In this document: positions 52,648 to 61,466 of the stretch, one piece after another
How positions within the stretch are numbered: the first letter of the stretch is position 1
Layout of the letters: each line of letters opens with the position of its first letter
DNA from: Coprobacter sp.
GTDB lineage: Bacteria; Bacteroidota; Bacteroidia; Bacteroidales; UBA11471
Length of the DNA: 64,000 nucleotides
NCBI GenBank assembly: GCA_017462265.1
Contig: JAFTRN010000036.1
Coordinates: 53,266-117,265, forward strand
Reading direction: 5' to 3'
Program-made: the position numbers and the translations under genes
Notes under the pieces: model-generated
Told to the model about the DNA's origin: nothing
Databases searched by the model: none
Seen by the model: the letters and a program-made list of their open reading frames with translations, nothing else

Positions 52648-55266
52648 ATGCCCACAATGCTTGTTATTGCAATTTGTATTGTTGCTACAACAATTGTTGT
52701 AATAGCAATGATACGAATACGCCTTAAAAACAAGTCTCAAAGGCTATCAGAGAAGCTAAGTCTTATTACTCCATATAATGGGATATCCAGTTATGAGCAG
52801 GCGAGAGAAAGAGTTGCTATGCTCAATGAACAAGTATTTGTAGATATTCCGACTGATCTAAAAAATGTTTTCTCTGGTCAAATAATATCCACAACACAAA
52901 AACGAGATTTTATCAGTCATTATACACCTCATTTTCAAGAGGCATATTCTTTAGAAAAAAAACTGGAGGCCTTTAATATCTCTCCGTCTGAAACAATTAC
53001 GAAATTGATTCACGACTATAGTAATATAAATCGACTTATCGCACAACATAATGAGAACGTTATTACATTCTTACTCGATACATATAAAGATTTTTTTGAC
53101 CATTGTTTGAAATATCCATTGGATAAGCAACAAAGACGCTCAATTGTTTCAGAAGAGGATAATTGCTTGGTGGTCAGTAGTGCTGGTAGCGGTAAGACAT
53201 CGTCCATAGTCGGAAAGGTCAAATATTTAACAGAAATTAAAGGGATTGCACCCGAAAGAATTTTGCTCATAAGCTATACCAATAAAGCGGCGGCCGAACT
53301 TACCGAAAGAATGGCTACCGATGGTTTGAAAGGTTATACATTCCACAAATTGGCTATTGATATTATAGGACGGGCAACAGGGGTAAAACCGTCTATTTGT
53401 GATAACACAGATGCTTTGTTTATAGATATTTATCACAAATTATTGGAAAATTCCTTTTTCAAGAAAAGTGTATTGGAATATTTTGTCGATTATCAGTCAA
53501 ATGAATCTGATTGGGAACGAAGCAAAAATGAAAAACGAGAACAATTATCTGCACAGAAGAATGTACAATTGAAAGCTATGTTCCCCGATATGGACGGAAG
53601 GAGCATACATGTGAGAAGTGAACAAGAACAAAAGATTTGTTTCGCACTATCATCGCTTGGAGTAAAATTCAGATATGAAGAGCCTTACGAGTATCAATTG
53701 GCTGATGAAATGCACTCACAATATCGGCCTGATTTTTCGATATATTTTGAACAGGGAGGGGTACTAAAACGTATTTATCTTGAACATTTTGGAGTTGATG
53801 AACACGGGCTTGTTCCGGCTTGGTTTGCAAAGGATAGGAATATTTCATACGAAGAGGCCAACAAAATATATAATGATGGTATAACTTGGAAAAAAGCCGC
53901 TCACGAGAAATTTGGTACCCAACTTTTAGTGACATCAAGTGCCGATTTTCATTATTTCGATATACGGGATAAACTCAGAAAGTTATTAGAAGATGCCGGT
54001 GTGCCAATCCAAGAAAAAAACGATGAAGAGTTATATAATTTGGTTCTACCTCAAGGTAGCAAGCAAGAAAAGGCATTTATACGACTTGTTGTTACTTTTG
54101 TGACATTAGTAAAATCAAGTTGTAAATCAATCAAAGAGGTCCTAACGCAAGCGAAAGACGCCGATGACGAGAGAAGCGTTTTTATTATAAAGAATATATT
54201 CAAGCCTGTATATGAACGTTATATAAAGGCATTGAATGATAGTACCCAAATTGATTTTACGGATGCGATTCTGCAAGCTACAGAGTTATGTCGTACTTCT
54301 CATCTTGTTGAGTATGACTATATCATTGTAGACGAGTTTCAAGATATATCGGTCGATCGGTACAACTTTTTAAAGGTATTGCGAGGAGGCAATCCTCCGG
54401 CGAGGTTGTATTGTGTGGGCGATGATTGGCAATCAATATATCGTTTTTCGGGTAGTGATATGGCTCTTTTTAATCAATTTCCCGAATACTTTGGTGCGAC
54501 AGAGATAAATAAGATAGAAACAACGTATAGGTTTGGTGAGCCATTGGTATCTCTATCCTCTCATTTTATTCAACGCAATAAAACCCAAATACAAAAAAAT
54601 ATACATTCTTTTAGCTCCGAAACAAAAACCGAATTAGAGTTCTATTCATATGATAGAAATGATTATTGCAAAACAATAGGGCAACTTGTCGCCTCTATTC
54701 CGGCAGATAAATCAATATTCTTGTTGGGGCGTTACTCTTTTGATGATTATTATCTTTCTTTTATGTATCAGTCTATAAAAGAGGGAAATAAATTCTACTA
54801 TGTGATAGGTGGTCGAAAAATAGAATTTTTGACAGTTCATAAATCGAAAGGTCTTGAAGCGGACTATGTAATACTCCTCCAATGTAATAAGGATACCTAT
54901 GGGTTTCCGTCGCTTGTCAGCGATGATCCAGTTCTCAATTATGTATTGACTAAAAACGATCAATTTCCCTATGGAGAAGAACGTCGATTGTTCTACGTGG
55001 CAATAACAAGAGCGAAGATTAAAACGCTTGTACTATACGACAAACGTTTCCCTTCGGTGTTTGTAGAAGAGTTTTTACACCCCGAAAAGGTTTCAGAGGA
55101 AAGTTACGCGAAACACCCTAATGCCAATAAAAGATGGACGAAAGGTGAAGATTTATTTTTGTTGGAGTTGCATAGCGAGGGCAAGAGTGTGAAATATATA
55201 GCTACAAAAATGGGTAGAAGTCAAACTTCAATCGTGATGCGATTGAACAAACTAAAAGGTATTTAG
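52648..55266 (+). CDS. Membrane-anchored UvrD-like (helicase IV-type) helicase with nuclease-like insert and Myb-like tail
   Basis: The 872-residue protein starts with a hydrophobic helix (residues 3-21). Walker A is Ser-Ser-Ala-Gly-Ser-Gly-Lys-Thr (about 175). UvrD motifs follow: Tyr-Thr-Asn-Lys-Ala-Ala-Ala-Glu-Leu, Val-Asp-Glu-Phe-Gln-Asp, Gly-Asp-Asp-Trp-Gln-Ser-Ile-Tyr-Arg, and Thr-Val-His-Lys-Ser-Lys-Gly-Leu-Glu. Between the motor halves is a PD-(D/E)xK-like insert (Glu-Gln-Lys-Ile-Cys, Arg-Pro-Asp-Phe, Leu-Glu-His-Phe-Gly), as in DNA helicase IV relatives. The last 45 residues (Arg-Trp-Thr-Lys-Gly-Glu-Asp-Leu... Ser-Gln-Thr-Ser-Ile) look like a Myb/HTH DNA-binding module. The gene is AT-rich relative to its flanks. 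DNA repair and phage defence are both possible. Confidence 0.85.
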   Translation: MPTMLVIAICIVATTIVVIAMIRIRLKNKSQRLSEKLSLITPYNGISSYEQARERVAMLNEQVFVDIPTDLKNVFSGQIISTTQKRDFISHYTPHFQEAYSLEKKLEAFNISPSETITKLIHDYSNINRLIAQHNENVITFLLDTYKDFFDHCLKYPLDKQQRRSIVSEEDNCLVVSSAGSGKTSSIVGKVKYLTEIKGIAPERILLISYTNKAAAELTERMATDGLKGYTFHKLAIDIIGRATGVKPSICDNTDALFIDIYHKLLENSFFKKSVLEYFVDYQSNESDWERSKNEKREQLSAQKNVQLKAMFPDMDGRSIHVRSEQEQKICFALSSLGVKFRYEEPYEYQLADEMHSQYRPDFSIYFEQGGVLKRIYLEHFGVDEHGLVPAWFAKDRNISYEEANKIYNDGITWKKAAHEKFGTQLLVTSSADFHYFDIRDKLRKLLEDAGVPIQEKNDEELYNLVLPQGSKQEKAFIRLVVTFVTLVKSSCKSIKEVLTQAKDADDERSVFIIKNIFKPVYERYIKALNDSTQIDFTDAILQATELCRTSHLVEYDYIIVDEFQDISVDRYNFLKVLRGGNPPARLYCVGDDWQSIYRFSGSDMALFNQFPEYFGATEINKIETTYRFGEPLVSLSSHFIQRNKTQIQKNIHSFSSETKTELEFYSYDRNDYCKTIGQLVASIPADKSIFLLGRYSFDDYYLSFMYQSIKEGNKFYYVIGGRKIEFLTVHKSKGLEADYVILLQCNKDTYGFPSLVSDDPVLNYVLTKNDQFPYGEERRLFYVAITRAKIKTLVLYDKRFPSVFVEEFLHPEKVSEESYAKHPNANKRWTKGEDLFLLELHSEGKSVKYIATKMGRSQTSIVMRLNKLKGI

Positions 55267-55286
55267 ATAACTAAATTTCTAACGTC

Positions 55287-57830
55287 ATGAAAAGGATTGT
55301 AAGTGCGCTGTTGCTGTGCGCAGTGTGGGCGAGCGTTGGAGCCGAGCGCCATTTATCGGCAGTGTGCAATGGAATTACGTACTGTGGTAACTATATTGTG
55401 TATGAGGGTGATACTATTCGGCTGAACGAAAAGACCTTTTTCATAGATGGTTCTCTCGGCAAGGCCGAGACGGATAAATATCCCTATGTATTCAACACGA
55501 TAAACGAGGCGGTGAAGTACCTCATACCCGGTACCGAGCGAGAGCCTATGAGGCTGTATATCGCTCCGTGGGTGTATTGGATCGACAACCCCGACGACCC
55601 GGCTGTGCGTCGTCCGCAATCGGGTGGCACTCCATACGGATTGATGATAGACTGCCCGGGTTTGAGCCTCATCGGTCTCACTCACGACCCGCGTAATGTG
55701 GTGTTGGCTTGTAACCGCGGACAGACGATGGGTGCCGTGGGCAATTTCACCATGCTTCATATCTCGGGCGACGATATTACTTGCGAAAATCTCACCTTGG
55801 GTAATTATTGTAACGTCGATCTCGAATATCCGTTGCGTCCCGAATTGTCGCGAAAGCGTCGGGGTAGCGCCATAGTACAGGCCCAGCTCGTGATATGCAA
55901 TAGCGACCGTGTAGTGTGTCGCAACGTGCATTTCATCAGTCGGCTCAATACCTGCAATTTCGTAGGTGCCCGACGCGCCCTCTTCGAACGTTGCCATATA
56001 GAGTGTACCGACGATGCGCTGTGCGGTACGGGTGTATATCTCGATTGTACGTTCACTTTCTATGCTCCGCGTCCTTTCGGTCACACCGAGGGTACCGGCG
56101 CCGTGTTACTCAACTGCGACATCACCTCCATGGTGCGGGGTACGCAATATTTTGTGAAGGGTGGCGGTCCACTCACCATTATCGATACCCGGGTGCGGGG
56201 CGAGCATGTCACCGACTTGGCCTGGCGCGACCACCCCGCGCGTGAGGAGCGATATTATTACAACAACGTTACCCTCAACGGCGAGCCTTGTGTGATGGGG
56301 AAGAACAGCCCCGAGACAAGCTGTGTACTATCCAATAGTGGAGAACACGAATATGGCTATCGCATACAACTCGACGGTGATACCTTGTATAATACCTACA
56401 ATTTGCTACAAGGTAATGATGACTGGGACCCCTGCGGAGTAAAGTCGAAAGTTCTTACCGCTGAAAAGCATCTGGGGCATACTCTTTCGGAGCACCCCAC
56501 TAAGCTGACAGTCACGCCATCGCGTCGTACCATCGAGACAGGTCGTGAGGGTGTCACTCTCACGACTACAGCATACCGGCAGGGTGGATATAACTATTCA
56601 CTCTCGCATATTTCTTGGCACATCGACGATGCCGATACGGCTTATGTGCGTATTACCCCCTCGGCCGACGGCCTGAGCTGTTATGTAGAGTCGATACACG
56701 ACAGCGACGAGGTGCGCGAGGTGGCAGTGAAGGCCTATAACGGTTCGGGCGAATGGCCCGGAAATCTACAGGGAGCCGCCATCGTGTATGCTCGTCCGCG
56801 CACCCTGCCTACTCCTGAGTTTACCCGTAAGCCTCAAATATCGTATAGCAACGGGGTGCTGAGCCTCGATTATGCCCTTGCAAGCAACCTGCCCGATCAT
56901 TCGTGTATCACCTGGTACCGATGTAGCGACGCGCAGGGCAACAATGCCATACCCGTGGCCACCTCGCATCTCGATAAGCCGCTTCGTCGCTATACTCTCA
57001 CTGCCGGCGACGAGGGATATTACCTCATGGTCGGAATACGGGTGCGGAATATACGATGTGTCGAGGGAGAGGAGCAGCGTGTCGTGTATGGCCGAATATC
57101 GGGTAAGAAGATAAAGGGCGATAAGCGACGCTTGGAGACCGACTTCTCAACCCTGCCCACAGGGCAGCAACCACGCCTGATACCGGGATTCTGGTCGCTC
57201 GACGGCTATAAACCGGCAGATACCAACGATTACGATTGGACTATCGACAATACGTACCCCCATTGGTACTATGGGCGAGGCATCAATGGCGCCTACCTCC
57301 ACACCGGGCTGGTGCAGAGCCGTGTCGGCGCCCGGTTGCGCTATACCCCCATAGCGGGGAAATATGACGATATGCGCATGGAGCTCACCGCCTGCCCCGC
57401 CAAGACTGCCGGACAGGGATTTGCCAGCGCGCGACAGCAGTATCTCGATATTTTCATCAAGTTCGACCACCATACCCGCACGGGCTACGCCCTACGCCTC
57501 ATTCGCACCACCAAGTATGGTAATGCCGTCGATTTCGTACTGTTGCGATACGACCACGGCATGGCTACGCCCCTATGCGCGCCGGTGAGCAGTTCCTGCT
57601 TCCGCACCCCTTGCCACATTACTATAGAGGTGGTAGGCGATACCCTGCGGGCCACCGCGCACACCGACAGTCAGTACTATCTGCCACCTGAGCAGGAGCA
57701 CCTGCGCACGGCAGTCGATATATCGGCACCCATCCCGGGTAATCCCTACGGCGGTTTCGGTCTGCAACACACCGGCACGGTACACGGTGGCGCCACACTC
57801 CTGCGTCACCTCTCCGTCGAGTGGCAGTAA
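55287..57830 (+). CDS. Large secreted right-handed beta-helix protein, pectinesterase-like
   Basis: The 847-residue protein has a signal peptide ending Ser-Val-Gly-Ala. The region from 60 to 360 looks like the parallel beta-helix of pectin-active enzymes (Asn-Thr-Ile-Asn-Glu-Ala-Val-Lys-Tyr-Leu, Ile-Ser-Gly-Asp-Asp-Ile-Thr-Cys-Glu-Asn-Leu-Thr-Leu). A Cys-Thr-Asp-Asp-Ala-Leu-Cys-Gly turn and a Phe-Gly-His-Thr-Glu-Gly stretch may be the catalytic face. After a middle of Ig-like or fibronectin-like strands, a C-terminal concanavalin-like domain (about 620-845) is probable. It resembles carbohydrate esterase family 8 or relatives, but I cannot assign a family with confidence. It is GC-rich, unlike the preceding helicase gene, and starts 20 bases after it. 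Confidence 0.7.
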   Translation: MKRIVSALLLCAVWASVGAERHLSAVCNGITYCGNYIVYEGDTIRLNEKTFFIDGSLGKAETDKYPYVFNTINEAVKYLIPGTEREPMRLYIAPWVYWIDNPDDPAVRRPQSGGTPYGLMIDCPGLSLIGLTHDPRNVVLACNRGQTMGAVGNFTMLHISGDDITCENLTLGNYCNVDLEYPLRPELSRKRRGSAIVQAQLVICNSDRVVCRNVHFISRLNTCNFVGARRALFERCHIECTDDALCGTGVYLDCTFTFYAPRPFGHTEGTGAVLLNCDITSMVRGTQYFVKGGGPLTIIDTRVRGEHVTDLAWRDHPAREERYYYNNVTLNGEPCVMGKNSPETSCVLSNSGEHEYGYRIQLDGDTLYNTYNLLQGNDDWDPCGVKSKVLTAEKHLGHTLSEHPTKLTVTPSRRTIETGREGVTLTTTAYRQGGYNYSLSHISWHIDDADTAYVRITPSADGLSCYVESIHDSDEVREVAVKAYNGSGEWPGNLQGAAIVYARPRTLPTPEFTRKPQISYSNGVLSLDYALASNLPDHSCITWYRCSDAQGNNAIPVATSHLDKPLRRYTLTAGDEGYYLMVGIRVRNIRCVEGEEQRVVYGRISGKKIKGDKRRLETDFSTLPTGQQPRLIPGFWSLDGYKPADTNDYDWTIDNTYPHWYYGRGINGAYLHTGLVQSRVGARLRYTPIAGKYDDMRMELTACPAKTAGQGFASARQQYLDIFIKFDHHTRTGYALRLIRTTKYGNAVDFVLLRYDHGMATPLCAPVSSSCFRTPCHITIEVVGDTLRATAHTDSQYYLPPEQEHLRTAVDISAPIPGNPYGGFGLQHTGTVHGGATLLRHLSVEWQ

Positions 57831-57916
57831 GTCCATTCTTGTAAGCAGAGATTTTATCGGGCCTCAATGGCTGGCAAAATTCTACAAGTTGGCGTGTGAA
57901 ACACCGAAATTTTCAT

Positions 57917-57924
57917 TATTTTTG
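57917..57924 (+). promoter_or_regulatory. Promoter -7 element (TATTTTTG) for the asparaginase gene
   Basis: TAnnTTTG match about 31 bases upstream of the first candidate ATG. Confidence 0.65.
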
Positions 57925-57954
57925 TGGCAAAAAGCAAGAATTGGGACCAATTAA

Positions 57955-59046
57955 ATGGGTATGGATATGAATACAGCAAACAAACCGTCGGTTCTACTCA
58001 TCTACACGGGTGGTACTATAGGAATGATACGCAATACCGAGACAGGGGCATTGGAGAGCTTCACGTTCGACCATCTATCGCAGCATATACCCGAGTTGCG
58101 ACAGCTGCAATGCAACATCGCCTCGGTGCAGTTCGACCCGCCTATCGACTCGTCGAATATGGAGCCGGCCTTATGGGTGGAGCTTGCCCATATCGTGTGC
58201 GACAATTACGATCGATACGATGGCTTTGTGGTGTTGCATGGTAGCGACACCATGGCCTACACGGCCTCGGCTATGAGTTTCGCCCTCGAGAATCTGTCCA
58301 AACCGGTCATTTTCACCGGTAGTCAGCTGCCCATAGGCATACTGCGCACCGATGGTAAGGAAAACCTCATCACCGCCATAGAGATAGCCTCGGCCAAGCG
58401 CCCCGACGGCTCGCCAATGGTGCCCGAGGTGTGTATTTTGTTCCAAGACCGGCTGTTGCGCGGGTGTCGTACCACCAAGGCCAACGCCGAGCATTTCAAT
58501 GCCTTCCGTTCGCACAACTATCCCAGCCTTGCCGACGTGGGGGTGCACATCAACTATTACACGCGTCGCATACGTCGCCCGGACCCCGATAAACCGTTGA
58601 AGCCGCACTTTCTTTACGATACCAATGTGATAGTGCTCACGCTATTCCCTGGCATACAAGAGCGCATCGTGTCGCAGGTACTGCGCATGGAGGGGTTGAA
58701 AGCCGTGGTGATGAAAACTTTCGGTACGGGCAATGCCCCCCAGAAGGAGTGGTTCTCCCGCGCCATACACGAGGCCACGGAGCGTGGGGTGGTAATCATG
58801 AACGTAACCCAGTGTCCGTCGGGCTCGGTGGAGATGGAGCGTTACGAGACCGGTCGCCAACTGCTCGAAGCCGGTGTCACCAGCGGATATGATTGTACGG
58901 TAGAGGCTACCGTTACCAAACTGATGTTCCTCTTGGGGCATGGCTATACTCCCGATGAGGTACGTCGATTGATGAACACCTCTATTGCCGGCGAAATCAC
59001 CCTCGAATCCGACCGTCCCTTGCAATACGACTCTCTCTCGTTTTAA
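57955..59046 (+). CDS. ansA: Type I (cytoplasmic) L-asparaginase
   Basis: The 363-residue protein has the nucleophile loop Tyr-Thr-Gly-Gly-Thr-Ile-Gly-Met (Thr18-Gly-Gly-Thr21), the second motif His-Gly-Ser-Asp-Thr-Met-Ala-Tyr (95-102) and Thr-Asp-Gly-Lys-Glu-Asn-Leu with Lys135. There is no signal peptide, so it matches the cytoplasmic type I form, which converts asparagine to aspartate and ammonia. Start codons at 57955, 57961 and 57967 are all in frame. The first is used here without strong reason to prefer it. It is monocistronic, followed by a long non-coding stretch. Confidence 0.93.
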   Translation: MGMDMNTANKPSVLLIYTGGTIGMIRNTETGALESFTFDHLSQHIPELRQLQCNIASVQFDPPIDSSNMEPALWVELAHIVCDNYDRYDGFVVLHGSDTMAYTASAMSFALENLSKPVIFTGSQLPIGILRTDGKENLITAIEIASAKRPDGSPMVPEVCILFQDRLLRGCRTTKANAEHFNAFRSHNYPSLADVGVHINYYTRRIRRPDPDKPLKPHFLYDTNVIVLTLFPGIQERIVSQVLRMEGLKAVVMKTFGTGNAPQKEWFSRAIHEATERGVVIMNVTQCPSGSVEMERYETGRQLLEAGVTSGYDCTVEATVTKLMFLLGHGYTPDEVRRLMNTSIAGEITLESDRPLQYDSLSF

Positions 59047-59784
59047 GAAAATCCAAGCCTCATATTCATTTTGAAATTGTTAGTGTCCGACAAACCTTTT
59101 AAGGTCATAGAAATCATTTGATATAGAGATTTTTATGATGCAAGATAATAGGAGTGGCGTGTATTTGTATCGTAAAAAAGATTGCCGTTAGGTAATCGAT
59201 ATTACAGCCCCATATAAGAGAGCCGGTAGGCGAACGGTTTCTCACAATATCTGCCCGAATGGGCCGAATTTGAGTAGCCGAGGGCTTAGCGATAGCGTGC
59301 CCTCGGTTACGATTGTAATTTCGATGAGCGGGAAGCGCTCAATCTGAATTTGTGGTGCACCACGGTGATATTGCCCTCAATAATGACAACAAGATTGAGT
59401 CCTCCGGACTCCGGGGGGGCTTTGGTCTTTCGTTTCCTCACGAAACGCTACGCTTATCGTGAGGTTTCCTCTCGAACAACCTCTTCGAGGTTTTATCGTT
59501 GGATAAAAAAATATGCCTCAACAACGAAAAAGTACATCGAAGATGTTATTTATAAGAAACCCCATAATGTAACGTAGTGGAATTGTGGGGATAGACGTAT
59601 GCGCCCCAAAACACTACGTCGAAGACGTTGCTTTATTGTGTATTCCATACGTTTTTCTCTCGGCGGACGCTTGGACCAAGCGTCTCTACGTTTTGTTGAT
59701 CGGGGTTCCGTTTATCGTAGGGCGAGCCAATTTATTATCGGGAAAAATATCCAAGCAAGTTTGATATTTCTCGCTCGCGTATCG

Positions 59785-59811
59785 CTATATTGTTGTAAGC
59801 AACCAATATAG
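59785..59811. promoter_or_regulatory. 27-base palindrome similar to the one at 33917-33944
   Basis: CTATATTGTTG and CAACCAATATAG arms around TAAG align with the 33917 palindrome with few changes. Here the TAnnTTTG is lost (TATATTGT), so it may be a relict or an operator for the operon whose promoter lies 56 bases downstream. Confidence 0.5.
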
Positions 59812-59866
59812 GAGGCGGCTCGGAATAAAAATCAAATAAATTTGTTTTTCTTCACTCGCCTTTCGC

Positions 59867-59874
59867 TATATTTG
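59867..59874 (+). promoter_or_regulatory. Promoter (TTTG at 59841-59844 and TATATTTG) for the head-group operon
   Basis: This is the best promoter pair in the window: a -33 TTTG and a -7 TAnnTTTG separated by 22 bases, with the first gene starting 21 bases downstream. Confidence 0.7.
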
Positions 59875-59895
59875 TAGCAAACAAAAAACGAGAAT

Positions 59896-60603
59896 ATGAA
59901 TTTTGCAATCATATCGGCAGGAGAGGGATCCCGATTGGCGCAGGAGGGTATCGCATTGCCCAAACCGTTGGTTCGTCTCGATGGCGAAGCCATGATCGAC
60001 CGTCTGATACGAATATTCATCAGTAACGGAGCCGATAAAATATCGATAATCATCAACAACGAGGTAGAGCTCACCAAAAAACATTTGGAGGAGGTGAGTA
60101 AGCGCTCCGCTGTACCTATTGAGGTAGTGGTGAAGACCACGCCCAGCTCTATGCATAGTTTCTACGAGCTTGCCCCCTTACTCGCCGACGACAAATTTTG
60201 CCTCACCACGGTCGATACTATTTTCAGGGAAGATGAGTTTGCCCCATTTATAGAGGCGTTTGAGCAATCGACCGACGACGGATATATGGCCGTTACCGAC
60301 TATATCGACGATGAGAAACCATTATACATATCGACCGACGACCGGCTCGGCATCACCGGATTTCACGATACGGCGCCTGCCGATTGCCGATATATATCGG
60401 GAGGGATATACTGCCTCACCCCTAAGGCGTTGGCCACACTGCAATATTGCATGGACAATGGTATGTCGCGTATGCGCAATTTTCAACGCCGGTTGGTGGC
60501 CGACGGGTTGCGCCTCAAGGCTTACCCCTTCAAAAAAATCATCGATGTAGATCATGCGGGCGACATAGTCACGGCCGAGAAATTTTTGAAAGGAGAGGTA
60601 TGA
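59896..60603 (+). CDS. Sugar/inositol-phosphate nucleotidyltransferase-like protein (first gene of head-group operon)
   Basis: The 235-residue protein has the nucleotidyltransferase start Ile-Ile-Ser-Ala-Gly-Glu-Gly-Ser-Arg-Leu, followed by Leu-Pro-Lys-Pro-Leu-Val (nucleotide-binding Gly-rich loop and catalytic Lys). An Asp in Leu-Thr-Thr-Val-Asp-Thr-Ile may bind metal, and a Gly-Gly-Ile-Tyr segment follows. Enzymes of this family join NTP and a phosphorylated sugar or polyol. The position in an operon with a CDP-alcohol phosphotransferase makes a CTP-using enzyme that activates a lipid head group a reasonable guess. It overlaps the next gene by 4 bases. Confidence 0.8.
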   Translation: MNFAIISAGEGSRLAQEGIALPKPLVRLDGEAMIDRLIRIFISNGADKISIIINNEVELTKKHLEEVSKRSAVPIEVVVKTTPSSMHSFYELAPLLADDKFCLTTVDTIFREDEFAPFIEAFEQSTDDGYMAVTDYIDDEKPLYISTDDRLGITGFHDTAPADCRYISGGIYCLTPKALATLQYCMDNGMSRMRNFQRRLVADGLRLKAYPFKKIIDVDHAGDIVTAEKFLKGEV

Positions 60604-61466
60604 CGATAGTAGGGATAAGCCGGGGCACGGAATACTCGCCCAATCACATCGACAACGATGCCGCCATATTCGGTCGTGTAGTGTCGATAATACGCGACAA
60701 AGGCTATGCGGTAGAGGTATGCACCGAGCAAGAGTTTATGGCCGAGGAATTGAGCCCCGATGTCGTTTTCGGTATGGCACGCAATCCGCAGGTGGTGGCA
60801 CGATTGCGCCGCCTCGAAGAGGCCGGGTGCTTGGTTATAAATCCGGCCCGGGGTATCGAGAATTGCAGCCGCCGAGCGATGACCGAGCTATTGATTACTC
60901 ATCAGGTGGCGCACCCGCATAGCGAGATAATATTGCTCGATGAGGAGTGGAATACCCCTTTCTATCCTTGCTGGATAAAGCGTGGCGACTCCCACGCCAT
61001 AGAGCGTGGCGATGTGGCTTATGCGCCTACGTCGGTCGAGGCTCGTGCTATATTGGCCGATTTTCGCAGCCGTGGTATCGCGTCGGCCGTCATCAACGAG
61101 CATCTGCAAGGCGATGTCGTGAAGTTTTACGGCGTTTACGACACCGATTTCTTTTATTGGTTCTATCCCGACCCGCGCACACATAGCAAGTTCGGGCTGG
61201 AGATTATCAACGGTGAGGCGAGAGAATACCCCTTCGATACCACCGAGTTGCGCGAACTTTGCAATCGGGCGGCAGCCATATTGAACGTTCCTATCTATGG
61301 CGGCGATTGCATCGTTTCGCCCGATGGTACGTTGCATATAATCGATTTCAACGACTGGCCCAGCTTTGCCCGTTGTCGCGATGTGGCCGCCACCATGATT
61401 GCCGCATACATTTGTGAGAGAATAGAAGTTATTTTGAATAGACCTGAATATGGAAGAAACAAATAA
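60600..61466 (+). CDS. ATP-grasp-like protein of the head-group operon
   Basis: From the ATG at 60600 the protein is 288 residues. Its C-terminal half has ATP-grasp-like features: Asn-Glu-His-Leu-Gln-Gly-Asp-Val-Val-Lys-Phe-Tyr-Gly-Val, and the acidic strand Leu-His-Ile-Ile-Asp-Phe-Asn-Asp-Trp-Pro-Ser-Phe, which resembles the metal-binding Asp/Asn pair. An earlier Trp-Ile-Lys-Arg-Gly-Asp may contact ATP. Such enzymes form amide or ester bonds or phosphorylate polyols. The reaction here is unknown. The reading frame is open upstream to 60447, but the overlap with the previous gene (ATGA) fixes the start at 60600. The gene overlaps the next by 17 bases. Confidence 0.72.
   Translation: MTIVGISRGTEYSPNHIDNDAAIFGRVVSIIRDKGYAVEVCTEQEFMAEELSPDVVFGMARNPQVVARLRRLEEAGCLVINPARGIENCSRRAMTELLITHQVAHPHSEIILLDEEWNTPFYPCWIKRGDSHAIERGDVAYAPTSVEARAILADFRSRGIASAVINEHLQGDVVKFYGVYDTDFFYWFYPDPRTHSKFGLEIINGEAREYPFDTTELRELCNRAAAILNVPIYGGDCIVSPDGTLHIIDFNDWPSFARCRDVAATMIAAYICERIEVILNRPEYGRNK

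Larger units (their letters stand above)
59047..59895. other. 849-base structured non-coding region
   Basis: No convincing gene is seen. Short frames at 59350 and 59599 have no start signals or protein-like composition. The region is rich in perfect inverted repeats: CCGAGGGC/GCCCTCGG (59278-59306), GTGGTGCACCAC (59352-59363), CTCAATCT/AGATTGAG (59338-59345 with 59392-59399), GAGTCC/GGACTC near 59397-59411, CCTCACGA/TCGTGAGG (about 59436-59465), GACGCTTG/CAAGCGTC (about 59666-59684). It ends with a palindrome at 59785-59811 and the promoter of the next operon. It could be a structured RNA, a decayed repeat element, or both. Confidence 0.6.

Noticed and set aside
59350..59811. Two frames of 75 and 70 residues in the region after ansA
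   Set aside because: They cross perfect inverted repeats, have no promoter or start-site context, and their compositions are rich in Arg/Ser/Tyr in the manner of chance translations.
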